NCBI GenBank assembly: GCA_013375335.1 | Contig: JABXJZ010000043.1 | Span: 1-9,505 of the forward strand | Length of the DNA stretch: 9,505 nucleotides | Source: Desulfobacterales bacterium | Lineage (GTDB): Bacteria > Desulfobacterota > DSM-4660 > Desulfatiglandales > B25-G16 | Direction: 5' to 3' | Shown: positions 1-6,593 of the stretch, piece after piece | How the letters are laid out: every line of letters starts with the position of its first letter | Numbering within the stretch: position 1 is the first letter of the stretch | Translations under genes and position numbers: made by a program | The notes under the pieces: generated by a model | Database searches by the model: none | Told to the model about the DNA's origin: nothing | What the model saw: only the letters and a program-made list of their open reading frames with translations

Positions 1-129
1 TGAAACCTCACCTCATATGCATTTAAATTCGGCGGCCCCCTTTTCGGTTGACGTTATTCAGCTATATACTGTTTTACCGGTGACATAGAGTCTATCCACG
101 AATTTAAAATACTGTAGGGAGGAAATCTT

Positions 130-633
130 ATGCTCAAAGCGATGATAATATCTTCAATAACTATGGACCTAGTGACGAATAGTCCGATAATTATCTTGGA
201 AGAGATTGAAGGGAAACAAACTCTACCTATTTGGATAGGCCTGCTTGAGGCAACGGCGATTGCAAGTGAGATAGAAGGTGTAAGGTTTTCCAGGCCCATG
301 ACACATGACCTTTTGAAAGATATGATGGATAAGGCGGATATCAAGGTAAATAAGATAGAGATCTGTGACCTCAGAGATAATACATACTATGCGCTTATTC
401 ACGTCACGAACAGGGGTGAAACCTTATCAATAGATTCCCGGCCAAGTGATGCTATTGCCTTAGCCCTGAGGACTAGGGCGCCTATATTTGTGTCGGAAGA
501 GGTACTGAAGAAATCTAAGCAGATCGAGGCGAGCAAGGAAAGTATGGCTGTGGATAAGAGTGAGCAAGGAAAGAAGTGGCAGGATATCCTTGAAAAACTC
601 AAGCGAGAGGATTTTGGCAAATACAAGATGTAA
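130..633 (+). CDS. Bifunctional nuclease (BFN/DUF151) domain protein
   Basis: The 167-residue protein has the complete BFN domain in about residues 5-130. Visible landmarks are a TMDLVTNSPIIIL stretch near the N-terminus, LPIWIG (residues 32-37), RPMTHDLLKDMM, and IDSRPSDAIALALR followed by PIFVSEEV. The family is named for plant and bacterial members reported to have DNase and RNase activity. The biochemical role in this kind of bacterium is not settled, so nuclease activity is a family inference. The charged C-terminal tail ends in DFGKYKM, which I recall from deltaproteobacterial members. The start is supported by GGGAGGA 6-8 bases upstream of the ATG. The first three bases of the window are TGA and could be the stop of an upstream gene; in related genomes I recall miaB there, but too little is visible to tell. 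The local sequence is more AT-rich than the rest of the window. Confidence 0.93.
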   Translation: MLKAMIISSITMDLVTNSPIIILEEIEGKQTLPIWIGLLEATAIASEIEGVRFSRPMTHDLLKDMMDKADIKVNKIEICDLRDNTYYALIHVTNRGETLSIDSRPSDAIALALRTRAPIFVSEEVLKKSKQIEASKESMAVDKSEQGKKWQDILEKLKREDFGKYKM

Positions 634-879
634 GGGGCAACACTACCAATAGTAGCTGCACCCACCATAAGGCCAAGATAATCGCTTACCAGGATACAGG
701 GCTGAGATCACTCTCCATCGAGGCATAAGCGCCCTTACTCTATAATGACCATAACCAAAGGGAAATGGTTATCACTGGACTTTCTACGGTTGCACGAAAG
801 AAACAGGGGTTACTGAAATCTCCTTCAACGGCAAATTGAAGTGACGTGGTCGTGAAATCAAAGACGGAGGTGAGTTGAG
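634..879. other. Gap without a recognisable gene, upstream of khpA
   Basis: This 246-bp stretch carries stops in all three plus-strand frames, and no frame gives a recognisable family. In many bacteria rpsP (ribosomal protein S16) sits just before khpA, but I could not find S16 motifs here. Two small items stand out. A perfect 7-bp inverted repeat, ATAACCA/TGGTTAT, lies at 751-757 and 766-772 around an 8-base loop. A TATAAT hexamer at 741-746 could be a -10 box but has no good -35 partner. Confidence 0.5.
751..772. repeat. Small perfect inverted repeat (7-bp arms)
   Basis: ATAACCA (751-757) and TGGTTAT (766-772) are exact reverse complements around the loop AAGGGAAA. The repeat lies about 110 bases before khpA and is not followed by a T tract, so it is not an intrinsic terminator. 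It could be an RNA hairpin or an operator half-site pair. A 7-bp repeat may also occur by chance. Confidence 0.35.
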
Positions 880-1110
880 ATGAAGGATTTGATCGCATAT
901 ATAGCCAAGGCGCTCGTAGATAAGTCAGAGGAAGTCATGGTCACGGAAATAGAGGGAGAACAGACCTCTGTGATTGAACTCAGGGTAGCCAAAGAGGATT
1001 TGGGCAAGATAATCGGCAAACAAGGAAGAACCGCCGTAGCGATAAGAACTATACTTGGTGCGGCCTCGGCCAAGATGAAAAAGAGATGTGTCCTGGAGAT
1101 TTTGGAGTAG
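880..1110 (+). CDS. khpA: KhpA-type KH-domain RNA-binding protein
   Basis: This 76-residue protein is essentially one KH domain, the usual size of KhpA (YlqC). The GxxG loop that contacts RNA is visible as GKIIGKQGRTA, preceded by VIELRVAKEDL. Family members bind RNA, often together with KhpB/Jag, and have been linked to cell division and small-RNA biology in Gram-positive bacteria. The role here is inferred from the fold alone. The start is firm: GGAGGTGA (866-873) lies 6 bases before the ATG. In many genomes khpA sits in the rpsP-khpA-rimM-trmD-rplS operon. Here only a fragment resembling the beginning of rimM follows and no rpsP precedes it, so the gene has been separated from most of that operon. 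Confidence 0.93.
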   Translation: MKDLIAYIAKALVDKSEEVMVTEIEGEQTSVIELRVAKEDLGKIIGKQGRTAVAIRTILGAASAKMKKRCVLEILE

Positions 1111-1206
1111 CTGAGGAAAATTGCTCTTAGAGATCTAATTCCGATAGGGCATTTCATTCGCCCGCATGGTTTAATCGGTCTACCGGGGATAGTTTCTCAG
1201 GCTTAG
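1111..1206 (+). pseudogene. rimM: Probable rimM relic (N-terminal fragment)
   Basis: Directly after the khpA stop, in the same frame, 31 codons run to a TAG at 1204-1206. Codons 1132-1179 translate to DLIPIGHFIRPHGLIG, which matches the start of RimM, the 16S rRNA processing factor (pattern: IGKIVKPHGLRGE). The next residues, LPGIVSQA, no longer fit, so similarity stops near base 1179. RimM is normally about 165-180 residues, so this is only a scrap. There is no ATG or GTG at its beginning; the frame opens with CTG. Position and frame are what the canonical khpA-rimM order predicts, which supports homology despite the short match. It could be a breakpoint where the rest of the operon was moved or lost. 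A functional rimM would be expected elsewhere in the genome. Confidence 0.6.
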
Positions 1207-1228
1207 TCTCTTGCAGGAGATGGATTCC

Positions 1229-1247
1229 CTATTGCATGGTGCAATAG
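1229..1247. repeat. Perfect 8-bp inverted repeat upstream of the slipin gene
   Basis: CTATTGCA (1229-1236) and TGCAATAG (1240-1247) are exact reverse complements separated by TGG. The repeat ends 6 bases before the Shine-Dalgarno sequence AAAGGAG (1254-1260) of the downstream gene. There is no T tract, so it is not a terminator. Placement suggests either a regulator-binding palindrome or an mRNA hairpin beside the ribosome binding site. Which of these applies is inference. Confidence 0.5.
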
Positions 1248-1266
1248 ATAGCTAAAGGAGCTTACC

Positions 1267-2004
1267 ATGTTCTACATCCTTGCAATCGTCATACTCATAC
1301 TGTTCCTCAGCGCAGCCATCAAGGTGCTGAGGGAGTATGAAAGGGGTGTGATCTTTCGGTTAGGGAGGGTAATAGACACCAAGGGACCTGGCCTCATCAT
1401 CATCATCCCGATTGTTGATAAGTTGCTGAAGGTGAGCCTGAGGCTGGTGACCATGGATGTGCCCTCCCAGGATGTGATCACCAGGGATAATGTGTCGCTA
1501 AAGGTCAATGCGGTTATCTACTTCAGGGTCATGAACCCCAACAATGCCGTCATTGAGGTGGAGAACTACCTGTTTGCCACCTCCCAGCTTGCCCAGACAA
1601 CCTTAAGGAGTGTGTGTGGACAGGTGGAGCTCGATGAGCTCCTGGCAGAGCGTGATAAGATCAACACCCAGCTCCAGACCATCCTCGACAAACACACCGA
1701 TCCCTGGGGCATCAAGGTCTCCACTGTGGAGGTAAAACACATCGATCTGCCCACCGAGATGCAGCGGGCCATGGCCAAGCAGGCAGAGGCCGAGAGGGAG
1801 CGGAGGGCAAAGGTCATCAATGCCGAGGGTGAGTTTCAGGCAGCCACCAAGCTGGCAGAGGCAGCCGAGAAGATCCAGGACTTTCCCAATGCCCTTCAGC
1901 TCAGATACCTTCAGACCCTGAGGGAGGTCTCAGCTGAAAGCAACTCAACGACCCTCTTTCCAATCCCAATTGATCTGTTCAAGCCGTTTTTGAGGAAAGG
2001 GTAA
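1267..2004 (+). CDS. Slipin / stomatin-like SPFH-domain membrane protein
   Basis: The 245-residue protein starts with a hydrophobic segment (residues 1-19, MFYILAIVILILFLSAAI) that should insert in the inner membrane. The SPFH/Band-7 core follows: REYERGVIFRLGRV (22-35), the hydrophobic GPGLIIIIPIVDKL, MDVPSQDVITRDNV, and AVIYFRV. Toward the C-terminus AMAKQAEAERERRAKVI begins the helical oligomerisation region. Stomatin-like proteins form large ring or cage assemblies in membrane microdomains and often act with an NfeD-family partner. No NfeD or ClpP-like protease gene is beside it here. AAAGGAG lies 6 bases before the ATG. It is 15 bp from the next gene and probably shares its transcript. 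The precise function is unknown. Confidence 0.92.
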   Translation: MFYILAIVILILFLSAAIKVLREYERGVIFRLGRVIDTKGPGLIIIIPIVDKLLKVSLRLVTMDVPSQDVITRDNVSLKVNAVIYFRVMNPNNAVIEVENYLFATSQLAQTTLRSVCGQVELDELLAERDKINTQLQTILDKHTDPWGIKVSTVEVKHIDLPTEMQRAMAKQAEAERERRAKVINAEGEFQAATKLAEAAEKIQDFPNALQLRYLQTLREVSAESNSTTLFPIPIDLFKPFLRKG

Positions 2005-2019
2005 TGTAAGGAGATACAT

Positions 2020-2370
2020 ATGGGGGCAAAGGAAACACAGGATAGAAAAGAAAAGGATCTGGAACAGATGACCGTGAAGGAGCTGAGGGCGGTAGCCGCT
2101 GAAACTGCCGATTTGGTTGGCGTCCATGCAATGAAGAAGGCTGAGCTGTTGGCGGCAATTAAAGAGGCAAGGGGAATCAAAGAAGAAAAGCCCCTGAGAG
2201 AGAAGGTTGAGAAGGCAGGAGTCACTGTCAAGCAGCTGAAGGCAAAGCTCGTTGAGCTGAAGAGAAAAAGAGAAGAGGCCAGGGAGGAAAAGGATAGGCG
2301 GATGATCGAGATCCTGAGGAGGAGGATAAATAGAGTAAAGAAAAGGACGAGAAAGCTATCCCAGGCTTAG
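2020..2370 (+). CDS. Small Rho-N-domain (SAP-like) basic protein
   Basis: This 116-residue protein has two parts. Residues 14-50 (DLEQMTVKELRAVAAETADL, then MKKAELLAAIKEA) match the Rho_N helix-extension-helix domain found at the N-terminus of transcription terminator Rho. Residues 58-113 are highly charged, rich in Lys, Arg and Glu, and look like a long helix or coiled coil ending in RRRINRVKKRTRK. There is no Rho RNA-binding OB fold or ATPase domain, so this is not Rho. A nucleic-acid-binding role is likely but unproven. AAGGAG (2008-2013) sits 6 bases before the ATG, and the gene is close enough to the slipin gene (15 bp) to share a transcript. The combination has no function that I recognise. 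Confidence 0.85.
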   Translation: MGAKETQDRKEKDLEQMTVKELRAVAAETADLVGVHAMKKAELLAAIKEARGIKEEKPLREKVEKAGVTVKQLKAKLVELKRKREEAREEKDRRMIEILRRRINRVKKRTRKLSQA

Positions 2371-2433
2371 ACCCTCACAGTACATCCCCACCCCTTCAAG
2401 TTCACTTCTCAGGGATAAGACCTGCTTATAGCC

Positions 2434-3159
2434 ATGGTCAGCCAAGACAGCACTGATTTTCCCAACCAGGTAATTGCAATTATTCCCGCCGCAGGCTCGG
2501 GGACGAGGATGGGTTTGAGCAGGGCTAAGCAATTTGTAGATCTGTGCGGGAAGCCAGTCTTAGCAGTGACGCTGAACCATTTTCAAGAATGTGATTTGGT
2601 TGACAAGACTGTGGTCGTAATTCCCCACGGTGATGTTGATTATTGCCTCAGGGAGATAGTGGATAGGTATGGACTGACCAAGGTCTTTAAGGTCATTGCT
2701 GGGGGGGAAAGAAGGCAGGATTCGGTAAGGAGAGGAGTTGAGGCTGTCGCTAATTGCTGTCGGTGGGTGCTCATCCACGATGGTGTCAGGCCTTTGGTTA
2801 CAAGTGGGCTCTTGGCAAGGGTAATCAAGGCTGCTAGGAGATTTCGGGCAGTGATTACGGGCCTCCCCATTAAAGAAACGGTTAAGGAGATAGATAGTCA
2901 GGGCAGGGTCCTCAGATCAATTGATCGAAGGCGCTTATGGTTGATTCAGACGCCCCAGATCTTTCGGTGGGAGGATATAAACCTGGCTCATCAACAGGCA
3001 CTGATTCATGGGTGGGAAGAGGCACCAGATGATGCCTTTCTGATCGAGAAAATGGAGATCCCAGTAAAGATAATCGAAGGTGAGGAGCAGAATATAAAAG
3101 TAACCACACCTCAGGATCTCGAACTCGCCCGGTTCATAATTTCAAGACAATCTCCGTAA
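2434..3159 (+). CDS. ispD: 2-C-methyl-D-erythritol 4-phosphate cytidylyltransferase
   Basis: IspD joins CTP and MEP to give CDP-methylerythritol, the third step of the non-mevalonate isoprenoid pathway. The protein is 241 residues, normal for the family. The nucleotide-binding signature PAAGSGTRMG is at residues 18-27, with Lys32 in AKQF. GGERRQDSV is at 90-98, HDGVRP at 115-120, KETVK near 148, TPQ near 173 and NIKVTTPQDLELA near 220. All are expected IspD positions. The start has only a weak ribosome binding site; the ATG at 2434 is chosen because it leaves about 12 residues before the conserved strand, and the next in-frame ATG (residue 26) would cut the signature. The usual partner ispF is not beside it. 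hemC begins 2 bases after the stop, so the two are very likely co-transcribed. Confidence 0.95.
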   Translation: MVSQDSTDFPNQVIAIIPAAGSGTRMGLSRAKQFVDLCGKPVLAVTLNHFQECDLVDKTVVVIPHGDVDYCLREIVDRYGLTKVFKVIAGGERRQDSVRRGVEAVANCCRWVLIHDGVRPLVTSGLLARVIKAARRFRAVITGLPIKETVKEIDSQGRVLRSIDRRRLWLIQTPQIFRWEDINLAHQQALIHGWEEAPDDAFLIEKMEIPVKIIEGEEQNIKVTTPQDLELARFIISRQSP

Positions 3160-3161
3160 CT

Positions 3162-4109
3162 ATGGTCATCAGGATTGGTACACGGGCAAGTCAACTGGCC
3201 CTTGCGCAGACCAGGTGGGTAGTCGATAGGATCTCAGCACGAGATCCTGATATCCGGGTCCATGTAATTAAGATAAGGACCAGGGGTGATAGGATACTGG
3301 GTAAGCCGCTGAGCACTATCGGCGGAAAGGGGCTATTCGTAAAAGAGATAGAGCAGGCCCTTATAAGGAGAAAGATAGATGTGGCCGTCCATAGCCTCAA
3401 GGATGTTCCCGCCGAGCTACCGGATAAACTGTATATTGGAATTATCCCCGAGAGGGAAGACCCACATGATGTTGTGATCTCCAAGGACAACAGGCCCCTC
3501 GAAGACCTGCTGGAGGACTCCCCTATAGGTACGAGTAGTTTGAGGCGTTCTGCCCAGCTTCTCCATTTCCGACCAGATCTAAAAATAGTCCCTCTAAGGG
3601 GAAACCTGGGGACCAGGATCAGAAAATTGCATACAGCTGATATCCATGCAATTGTTGTTGCCGCAGCTGGTCTAAAGAGATTGGGTTATGAGGATAGGAT
3701 AACCCAATTCCTCCCCTTTGATCTCATGTTGCCGGCTATTGGGCAAGGTGCCCTCGGCCTTGAGTTACGGCAGGATGATCATGAAACAAGGGATAGGTTG
3801 GCATTTTTAGATCATTATCCAACGAGGGTAGCGCTAGAAGCTGAGCGTTCATTCCTGATGGGGCTAAGAGGTGGCTGTCAGGTCCCCGTGGCTGGGTATG
3901 CAAGATTTGAGGATGGCGCTGTACATCTAGCGGGCCTTGTAGCTAACTCCGATGGAAGCACTATATTTCGGGATCTGGTCTTCGGTCCAGCTGAAAACGC
4001 ACGAGAACTTGGAGCAACCCTGGCCCGCAGGCTTTTAGATGCAGGGGCAAGCAAAATCCTAGATGAAATCTATGGAAAATGGTCTACCAATGGAGCAACC
4101 GGTGAATGA
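3162..4109 (+). CDS. hemC: Hydroxymethylbilane synthase (porphobilinogen deaminase)
   Basis: HemC condenses four porphobilinogen molecules into hydroxymethylbilane, the linear tetrapyrrole precursor. The 315-residue protein is full length. Seen in order: IGTRASQLALAQ near the start, GGKGLFVKEIEQAL, VHSLKDVPAE with the catalytic Asp at residue 81, GTSSLRRSAQLL, RGNLGTRIRKL, PAIGQGALGLE, and LRGGCQVPVAGYA with Cys239, which should carry the dipyrromethane cofactor. The ATG lies 2 bases after the ispD stop with no clear Shine-Dalgarno sequence, which suggests translational coupling. The C-terminal codons abut or slightly overlap the next gene, whose product uses the HemC product. hemA and hemB are not in the window. 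Confidence 0.96.
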   Translation: MVIRIGTRASQLALAQTRWVVDRISARDPDIRVHVIKIRTRGDRILGKPLSTIGGKGLFVKEIEQALIRRKIDVAVHSLKDVPAELPDKLYIGIIPEREDPHDVVISKDNRPLEDLLEDSPIGTSSLRRSAQLLHFRPDLKIVPLRGNLGTRIRKLHTADIHAIVVAAAGLKRLGYEDRITQFLPFDLMLPAIGQGALGLELRQDDHETRDRLAFLDHYPTRVALEAERSFLMGLRGGCQVPVAGYARFEDGAVHLAGLVANSDGSTIFRDLVFGPAENARELGATLARRLLDAGASKILDEIYGKWSTNGATGE

Positions 4110-4119
4110 CTCGAGCGAT

Positions 4120-4125
4120 AAGGTG
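4120..4125 (+). promoter_or_regulatory. Ribosome binding site choosing the cobA-hemD start
   Basis: AAGGTG at 4120-4125, extending to AAGGTGAAGGGG, lies 6 bases before the ATG at 4132. The alternative upstream ATGs at 4063 and 4090 have no comparable purine-rich site. This is the main reason for the shorter start. Confidence 0.6.
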
Positions 4126-4131
4126 AAGGGG

Positions 4132-5643
4132 ATGGTTTACCTTATAGGGGCCGGCCCGGGCAATCCTGACCTCATTACTGTGAGGGGAAGGGAATGCCTT
4201 CAAAGGGCTGATGTCATCGTTTACGATTACCTTGTAAGCGAATCCCTTTTATCCTTGGGAGACAGAGCTAGGGAAACTATCTATGTGGGCAAACGTAGTG
4301 GAAGGCATACAATGAGCCAGGAGGAGATAAACAACCTGCTCATTGAAAGGGCAAAGAGGGGTCTAGTGGTCGCAAGGTTGAAGGGAGGAGACCCATTTAT
4401 CTTTGGGAGAGGTGGTGAGGAGGCAGCTGAGCTCTCCAAGGCAGGGATAGGGTTTGAGGTAGTTCCTGGGGTTACCTCGGCAATAGCAGTCCCCGCTTAT
4501 GCGGGAATACCCTTGACACACAGAGAGTACTCCTCAACTGTCTGCTTTATAACCGGACATGAGGATCCCACCAAGGGAGAGTCGGGCATCAATTGGGATG
4601 CGCTGGCGAAGTCCTCGGGGACCCTCGTATTCCTTATGGGGATTGGCAACTTGGAGAGGATAGCGCGGGCATTGATAACCAATGGTCGGCCGTCAAATTC
4701 TCCAGTGGCTGTTATAGGCAGTGGGACGACGCCGAACCAAAAGACAGTGGCCGGAACGCTTTCCAACATCAGCCATAAGGCGAAGGATGCGGATCTTACA
4801 CCGCCAGGGGTAATCGTAGTCGGTGATGTGGTAAACCTGAGGAATCATCTCAATTGGTTTAAATCGAGGCCATTGTTTGGCAAGAGGATCGTGGTTACCA
4901 GACCGCGTGATCAGGCCACCGAATTTATCAGGGCCCTGTCCGAGTTAGGTGCCCAGTGTATACTGCTTCCAACCATAGCGATAGTACCCCCTGCAAGCTG
5001 GAAGGAACTGGATAAGGCAATAGGGGATCTCTCGAGATATGACTGGATAGTATTTACCAGTGTCAACGGGGTCAACTACTTCTTTCAACGATTGTATGGT
5101 GCACAAAAAGATGCACGGTATCTTAACGGGACTAAGATCGCCGCTATAGGACCCAAGACTGCGACAAGTCTAATGGCAAAGGGGATTAGGCCCGATGTAA
5201 TTCCGCATAAGTTCAGGGCAGAGGAAACTGTGGAGGCGTTGAAACAATACACCCTCGATGGAAAAAGGGTCCTCCTGCCACGGCCTGCACTGGTTAGAGA
5301 CTATATTCCAAAGAAACTCAAGACCCTGGGGGCCCTGGTGGATGAAGTTGAGGCATATCAGACAGTGCGGCCGGATTACAGTCCTGGCCGACTGAGGGCG
5401 TTATTTAAAGATGGCACCATAGATATGATCACCTTCACAAGCCCCTCAACTGTTACTAATCTTCTAGCCATACTGCGAGGTAAGCCGATCTACGAGGAGG
5501 TCCAAAAGGCTGAGGTTGCCTGTATAGGGCCGGTGACTGCTCAGAAGGCAACCGAAGCAGGGCTCAAGGTTACGATAGTGCCTGATGAATATACGGTAGA
5601 TGCCCTTGCTGAGGCCATTGTTGAGTTTTATAAACGACATTAA
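4132..5643 (+). CDS. cobA-hemD: Uroporphyrinogen-III C-methyltransferase / uroporphyrinogen-III synthase fusion
   Basis: This fusion carries two activities. Residues 1 to about 240 are the SAM-dependent methyltransferase (CobA/SUMT) that makes precorrin-2: GAGPGNPDLIT at 6-16, RLKGGDPFIFGRGGEE at 82-97, VVPGVTSAIAVPAYAGIPLTHR at about 110-131, and TGHE at 141-144. After a linker (NWFKSRPLFGKRIVVTRPRD), about 251-503 is HemD, which cyclises hydroxymethylbilane to uroporphyrinogen III; VFTSVNGVNYF and TFTSPSTV are visible. The open frame extends upstream to ATGs at 4063 and 4090, inside hemC. I prefer 4132 because AAGGTG (4120-4125) lies 6 bases before it and the conserved domain begins at once. 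If 4090 is right, the protein gains 14 residues. It follows hemC directly and consumes its product. Such fusions are common in Desulfobacterota and Firmicutes. The precorrin-2 dehydrogenase/chelatase is not seen. Confidence 0.93.
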   Translation: MVYLIGAGPGNPDLITVRGRECLQRADVIVYDYLVSESLLSLGDRARETIYVGKRSGRHTMSQEEINNLLIERAKRGLVVARLKGGDPFIFGRGGEEAAELSKAGIGFEVVPGVTSAIAVPAYAGIPLTHREYSSTVCFITGHEDPTKGESGINWDALAKSSGTLVFLMGIGNLERIARALITNGRPSNSPVAVIGSGTTPNQKTVAGTLSNISHKAKDADLTPPGVIVVGDVVNLRNHLNWFKSRPLFGKRIVVTRPRDQATEFIRALSELGAQCILLPTIAIVPPASWKELDKAIGDLSRYDWIVFTSVNGVNYFFQRLYGAQKDARYLNGTKIAAIGPKTATSLMAKGIRPDVIPHKFRAEETVEALKQYTLDGKRVLLPRPALVRDYIPKKLKTLGALVDEVEAYQTVRPDYSPGRLRALFKDGTIDMITFTSPSTVTNLLAILRGKPIYEEVQKAEVACIGPVTAQKATEAGLKVTIVPDEYTVDALAEAIVEFYKRH

Positions 5644-5671
5644 GTCTATTACATGAGTTGTTGTTTTTACG

Positions 5672-6523
5672 CTATATCAATCCCCACGCTTTTTTCGATG
5701 CCCAGATTACCTTATCCAGAATATGCCTTGGGCATACGAGCAACCCATAAGGGTTTTCGATGTCATTGGATGGCCTCAGATAGGCTATGGGCTCCCCCAT
5801 GCCTGAGAGGAGAACTCCTCCTGCCTCGGAGACAATGACTTCAGGGGCGCAGGTATCCCATAGCTTCGTTCCCCTGGCAGGGTGCACATAGATATCCGCC
5901 TCTCCGCTAATAACTAAGGCCACCTTTCTGCCCACGCTTCCTGAGGAAATCACATCTTGGACCTTTAGCAATTGGATGAATTCGTCTACCCTGGGGTCCC
6001 TGTGTGAACGACTGACGGCAAGACGCAGGTGCTTTGGGTCAGCAGTCTCTGAAATCTTCACCCTTGATGGCCTTCCTTCCCCAGAGAGCCGGCTCTTATA
6101 GGTGCCCAAACCCTTACACGCGTAAAGCTCCAATCCAGTAGCTGGCTCTACTACTACGCCAACGGTCGGTTTACCAAAATGGGTAAGCCCAACCATGGTA
6201 ACAAATTCACCATTGGCCTTGATGAAATCGCTCGTGCCATCCAGGGGGTCAACCATCCAGACCCATTCAGATCCGGTTTTGCCCCACGTATCCGCGTCCT
6301 CCTCTGTGAGAACAGCATGGTCAGGAAAGACACTCTTCAGCCTTTGTGTAATAATCTGATTTGCGGCCATATCCGCACGGGTTACGGGGTTGTCTTTGGC
6401 CTTTTCCCTGATGCCGATATTGCCGCCTGATAGGTATTGCTGGTAGATCTCCCGTATCTTCTCTGCTCCTAGCCGAGCTGCTTGTCTGGCAATATCCAAT
6501 AGAGATTCCAGGTCTTGCGTCAT
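5672..6523 (-). CDS. cysQ: 3'(2'),5'-bisphosphate nucleotidase, CysQ/BPNT1 type (inositol-monophosphatase fold)
   Basis: The 283-residue protein is a lithium-sensitive-type phosphatase of the inositol-monophosphatase superfamily. Metal-site motifs are present: LTEEDAD (residues 72-78), VDPLDGTSDF (91-100) and LWDTCAPEVIVSEAGG (221-236). WDTCAPE, together with SGSVGRKVALVISGEADIYV before it, resembles the PAP phosphatases of the BPNT1/MET22/CysQ group more than true inositol monophosphatases. The expected substrate is therefore 3'-phosphoadenosine 5'-phosphate from sulfate assimilation or sulfotransfer. Substrate choice is inferred. The open frame runs on to 6721 across the antisense of the tRNA gene, which is spurious. 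GGAG on the minus strand (6530-6533) lies 6 bases before the ATG at 6521-6523 and sets the start; an ATG four codons earlier is the alternative. It is convergent with cobA-hemD (28-bp gap) and divergent from the tRNA. Confidence 0.88.
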   Translation of the reverse strand: MTQDLESLLDIARQAARLGAEKIREIYQQYLSGGNIGIREKAKDNPVTRADMAANQIITQRLKSVFPDHAVLTEEDADTWGKTGSEWVWMVDPLDGTSDFIKANGEFVTMVGLTHFGKPTVGVVVEPATGLELYACKGLGTYKSRLSGEGRPSRVKISETADPKHLRLAVSRSHRDPRVDEFIQLLKVQDVISSGSVGRKVALVISGEADIYVHPARGTKLWDTCAPEVIVSEAGGVLLSGMGEPIAYLRPSNDIENPYGLLVCPRHILDKVIWASKKAWGLI

Positions 6524-6529
6524 CACGGA

Positions 6530-6533
6530 CTCC
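6530..6533 (-). promoter_or_regulatory. Ribosome binding site setting the cysQ-like start
   Basis: On the minus strand GGAG (6533 down to 6530) is followed by six bases and then ATG at 6523. This favours the MTQD start over the ATG four codons upstream, which would itself contain the GGAG. Confidence 0.6.
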
Positions 6534-6564
6534 ATTAAATTTAAGTGATAGGGCACTAAAATTG

Positions 6565-6593
6565 TTGACAAATGGTACCCATAAGGGTAAATG
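6565..6593 (+). promoter_or_regulatory. Candidate promoter of tRNA-Leu
   Basis: A perfect TTGACA sits at 6565-6570, about 54 bases before the mature tRNA. With a 17-bp spacer the -10 position is TAAATG (6588-6593), a weak match. A transcript from here would carry a leader of roughly 20-25 bases before the tRNA. The spacer contains the inverted repeat TACCC-ATAA-GGGTA (6576-6589). The -35 match is good and the -10 match poor, so this is tentative. Confidence 0.4.
6576..6589. repeat. Short inverted repeat in the cysQ/tRNA intergenic region
   Basis: TACCC (6576-6580) and GGGTA (6585-6589) are exact reverse complements around ATAA. The repeat lies between the candidate -35 and -10 of the tRNA promoter and also upstream of the divergent phosphatase gene. 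That would be a natural operator site, but the arms are only 5 bp. Confidence 0.3.

Noticed and set aside
41..70. Promoter for the BFN gene (TATACT at 65-70, TTGACG at 48-53)
   Set aside because: The two hexamers are only 11 bp apart, and the -35 position for TATACT at normal spacing is a poor match.
741..746. TATAAT as a khpA promoter -10 box
   Set aside because: No acceptable -35 hexamer is found 16-18 bp upstream, so the hexamer alone is not enough.
5742..5755. Inverted repeat AACCC-ATAA-GGGTT resembling the one at 6576-6589
   Set aside because: It lies inside the phosphatase gene and encodes the NPYG residues common in this family, so protein constraint explains it.
5653..5838. 61-codon plus-strand frame downstream of cobA-hemD
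   Set aside because: It lies almost entirely antisense to the conserved C-terminal part of the phosphatase gene and has no recognisable features.
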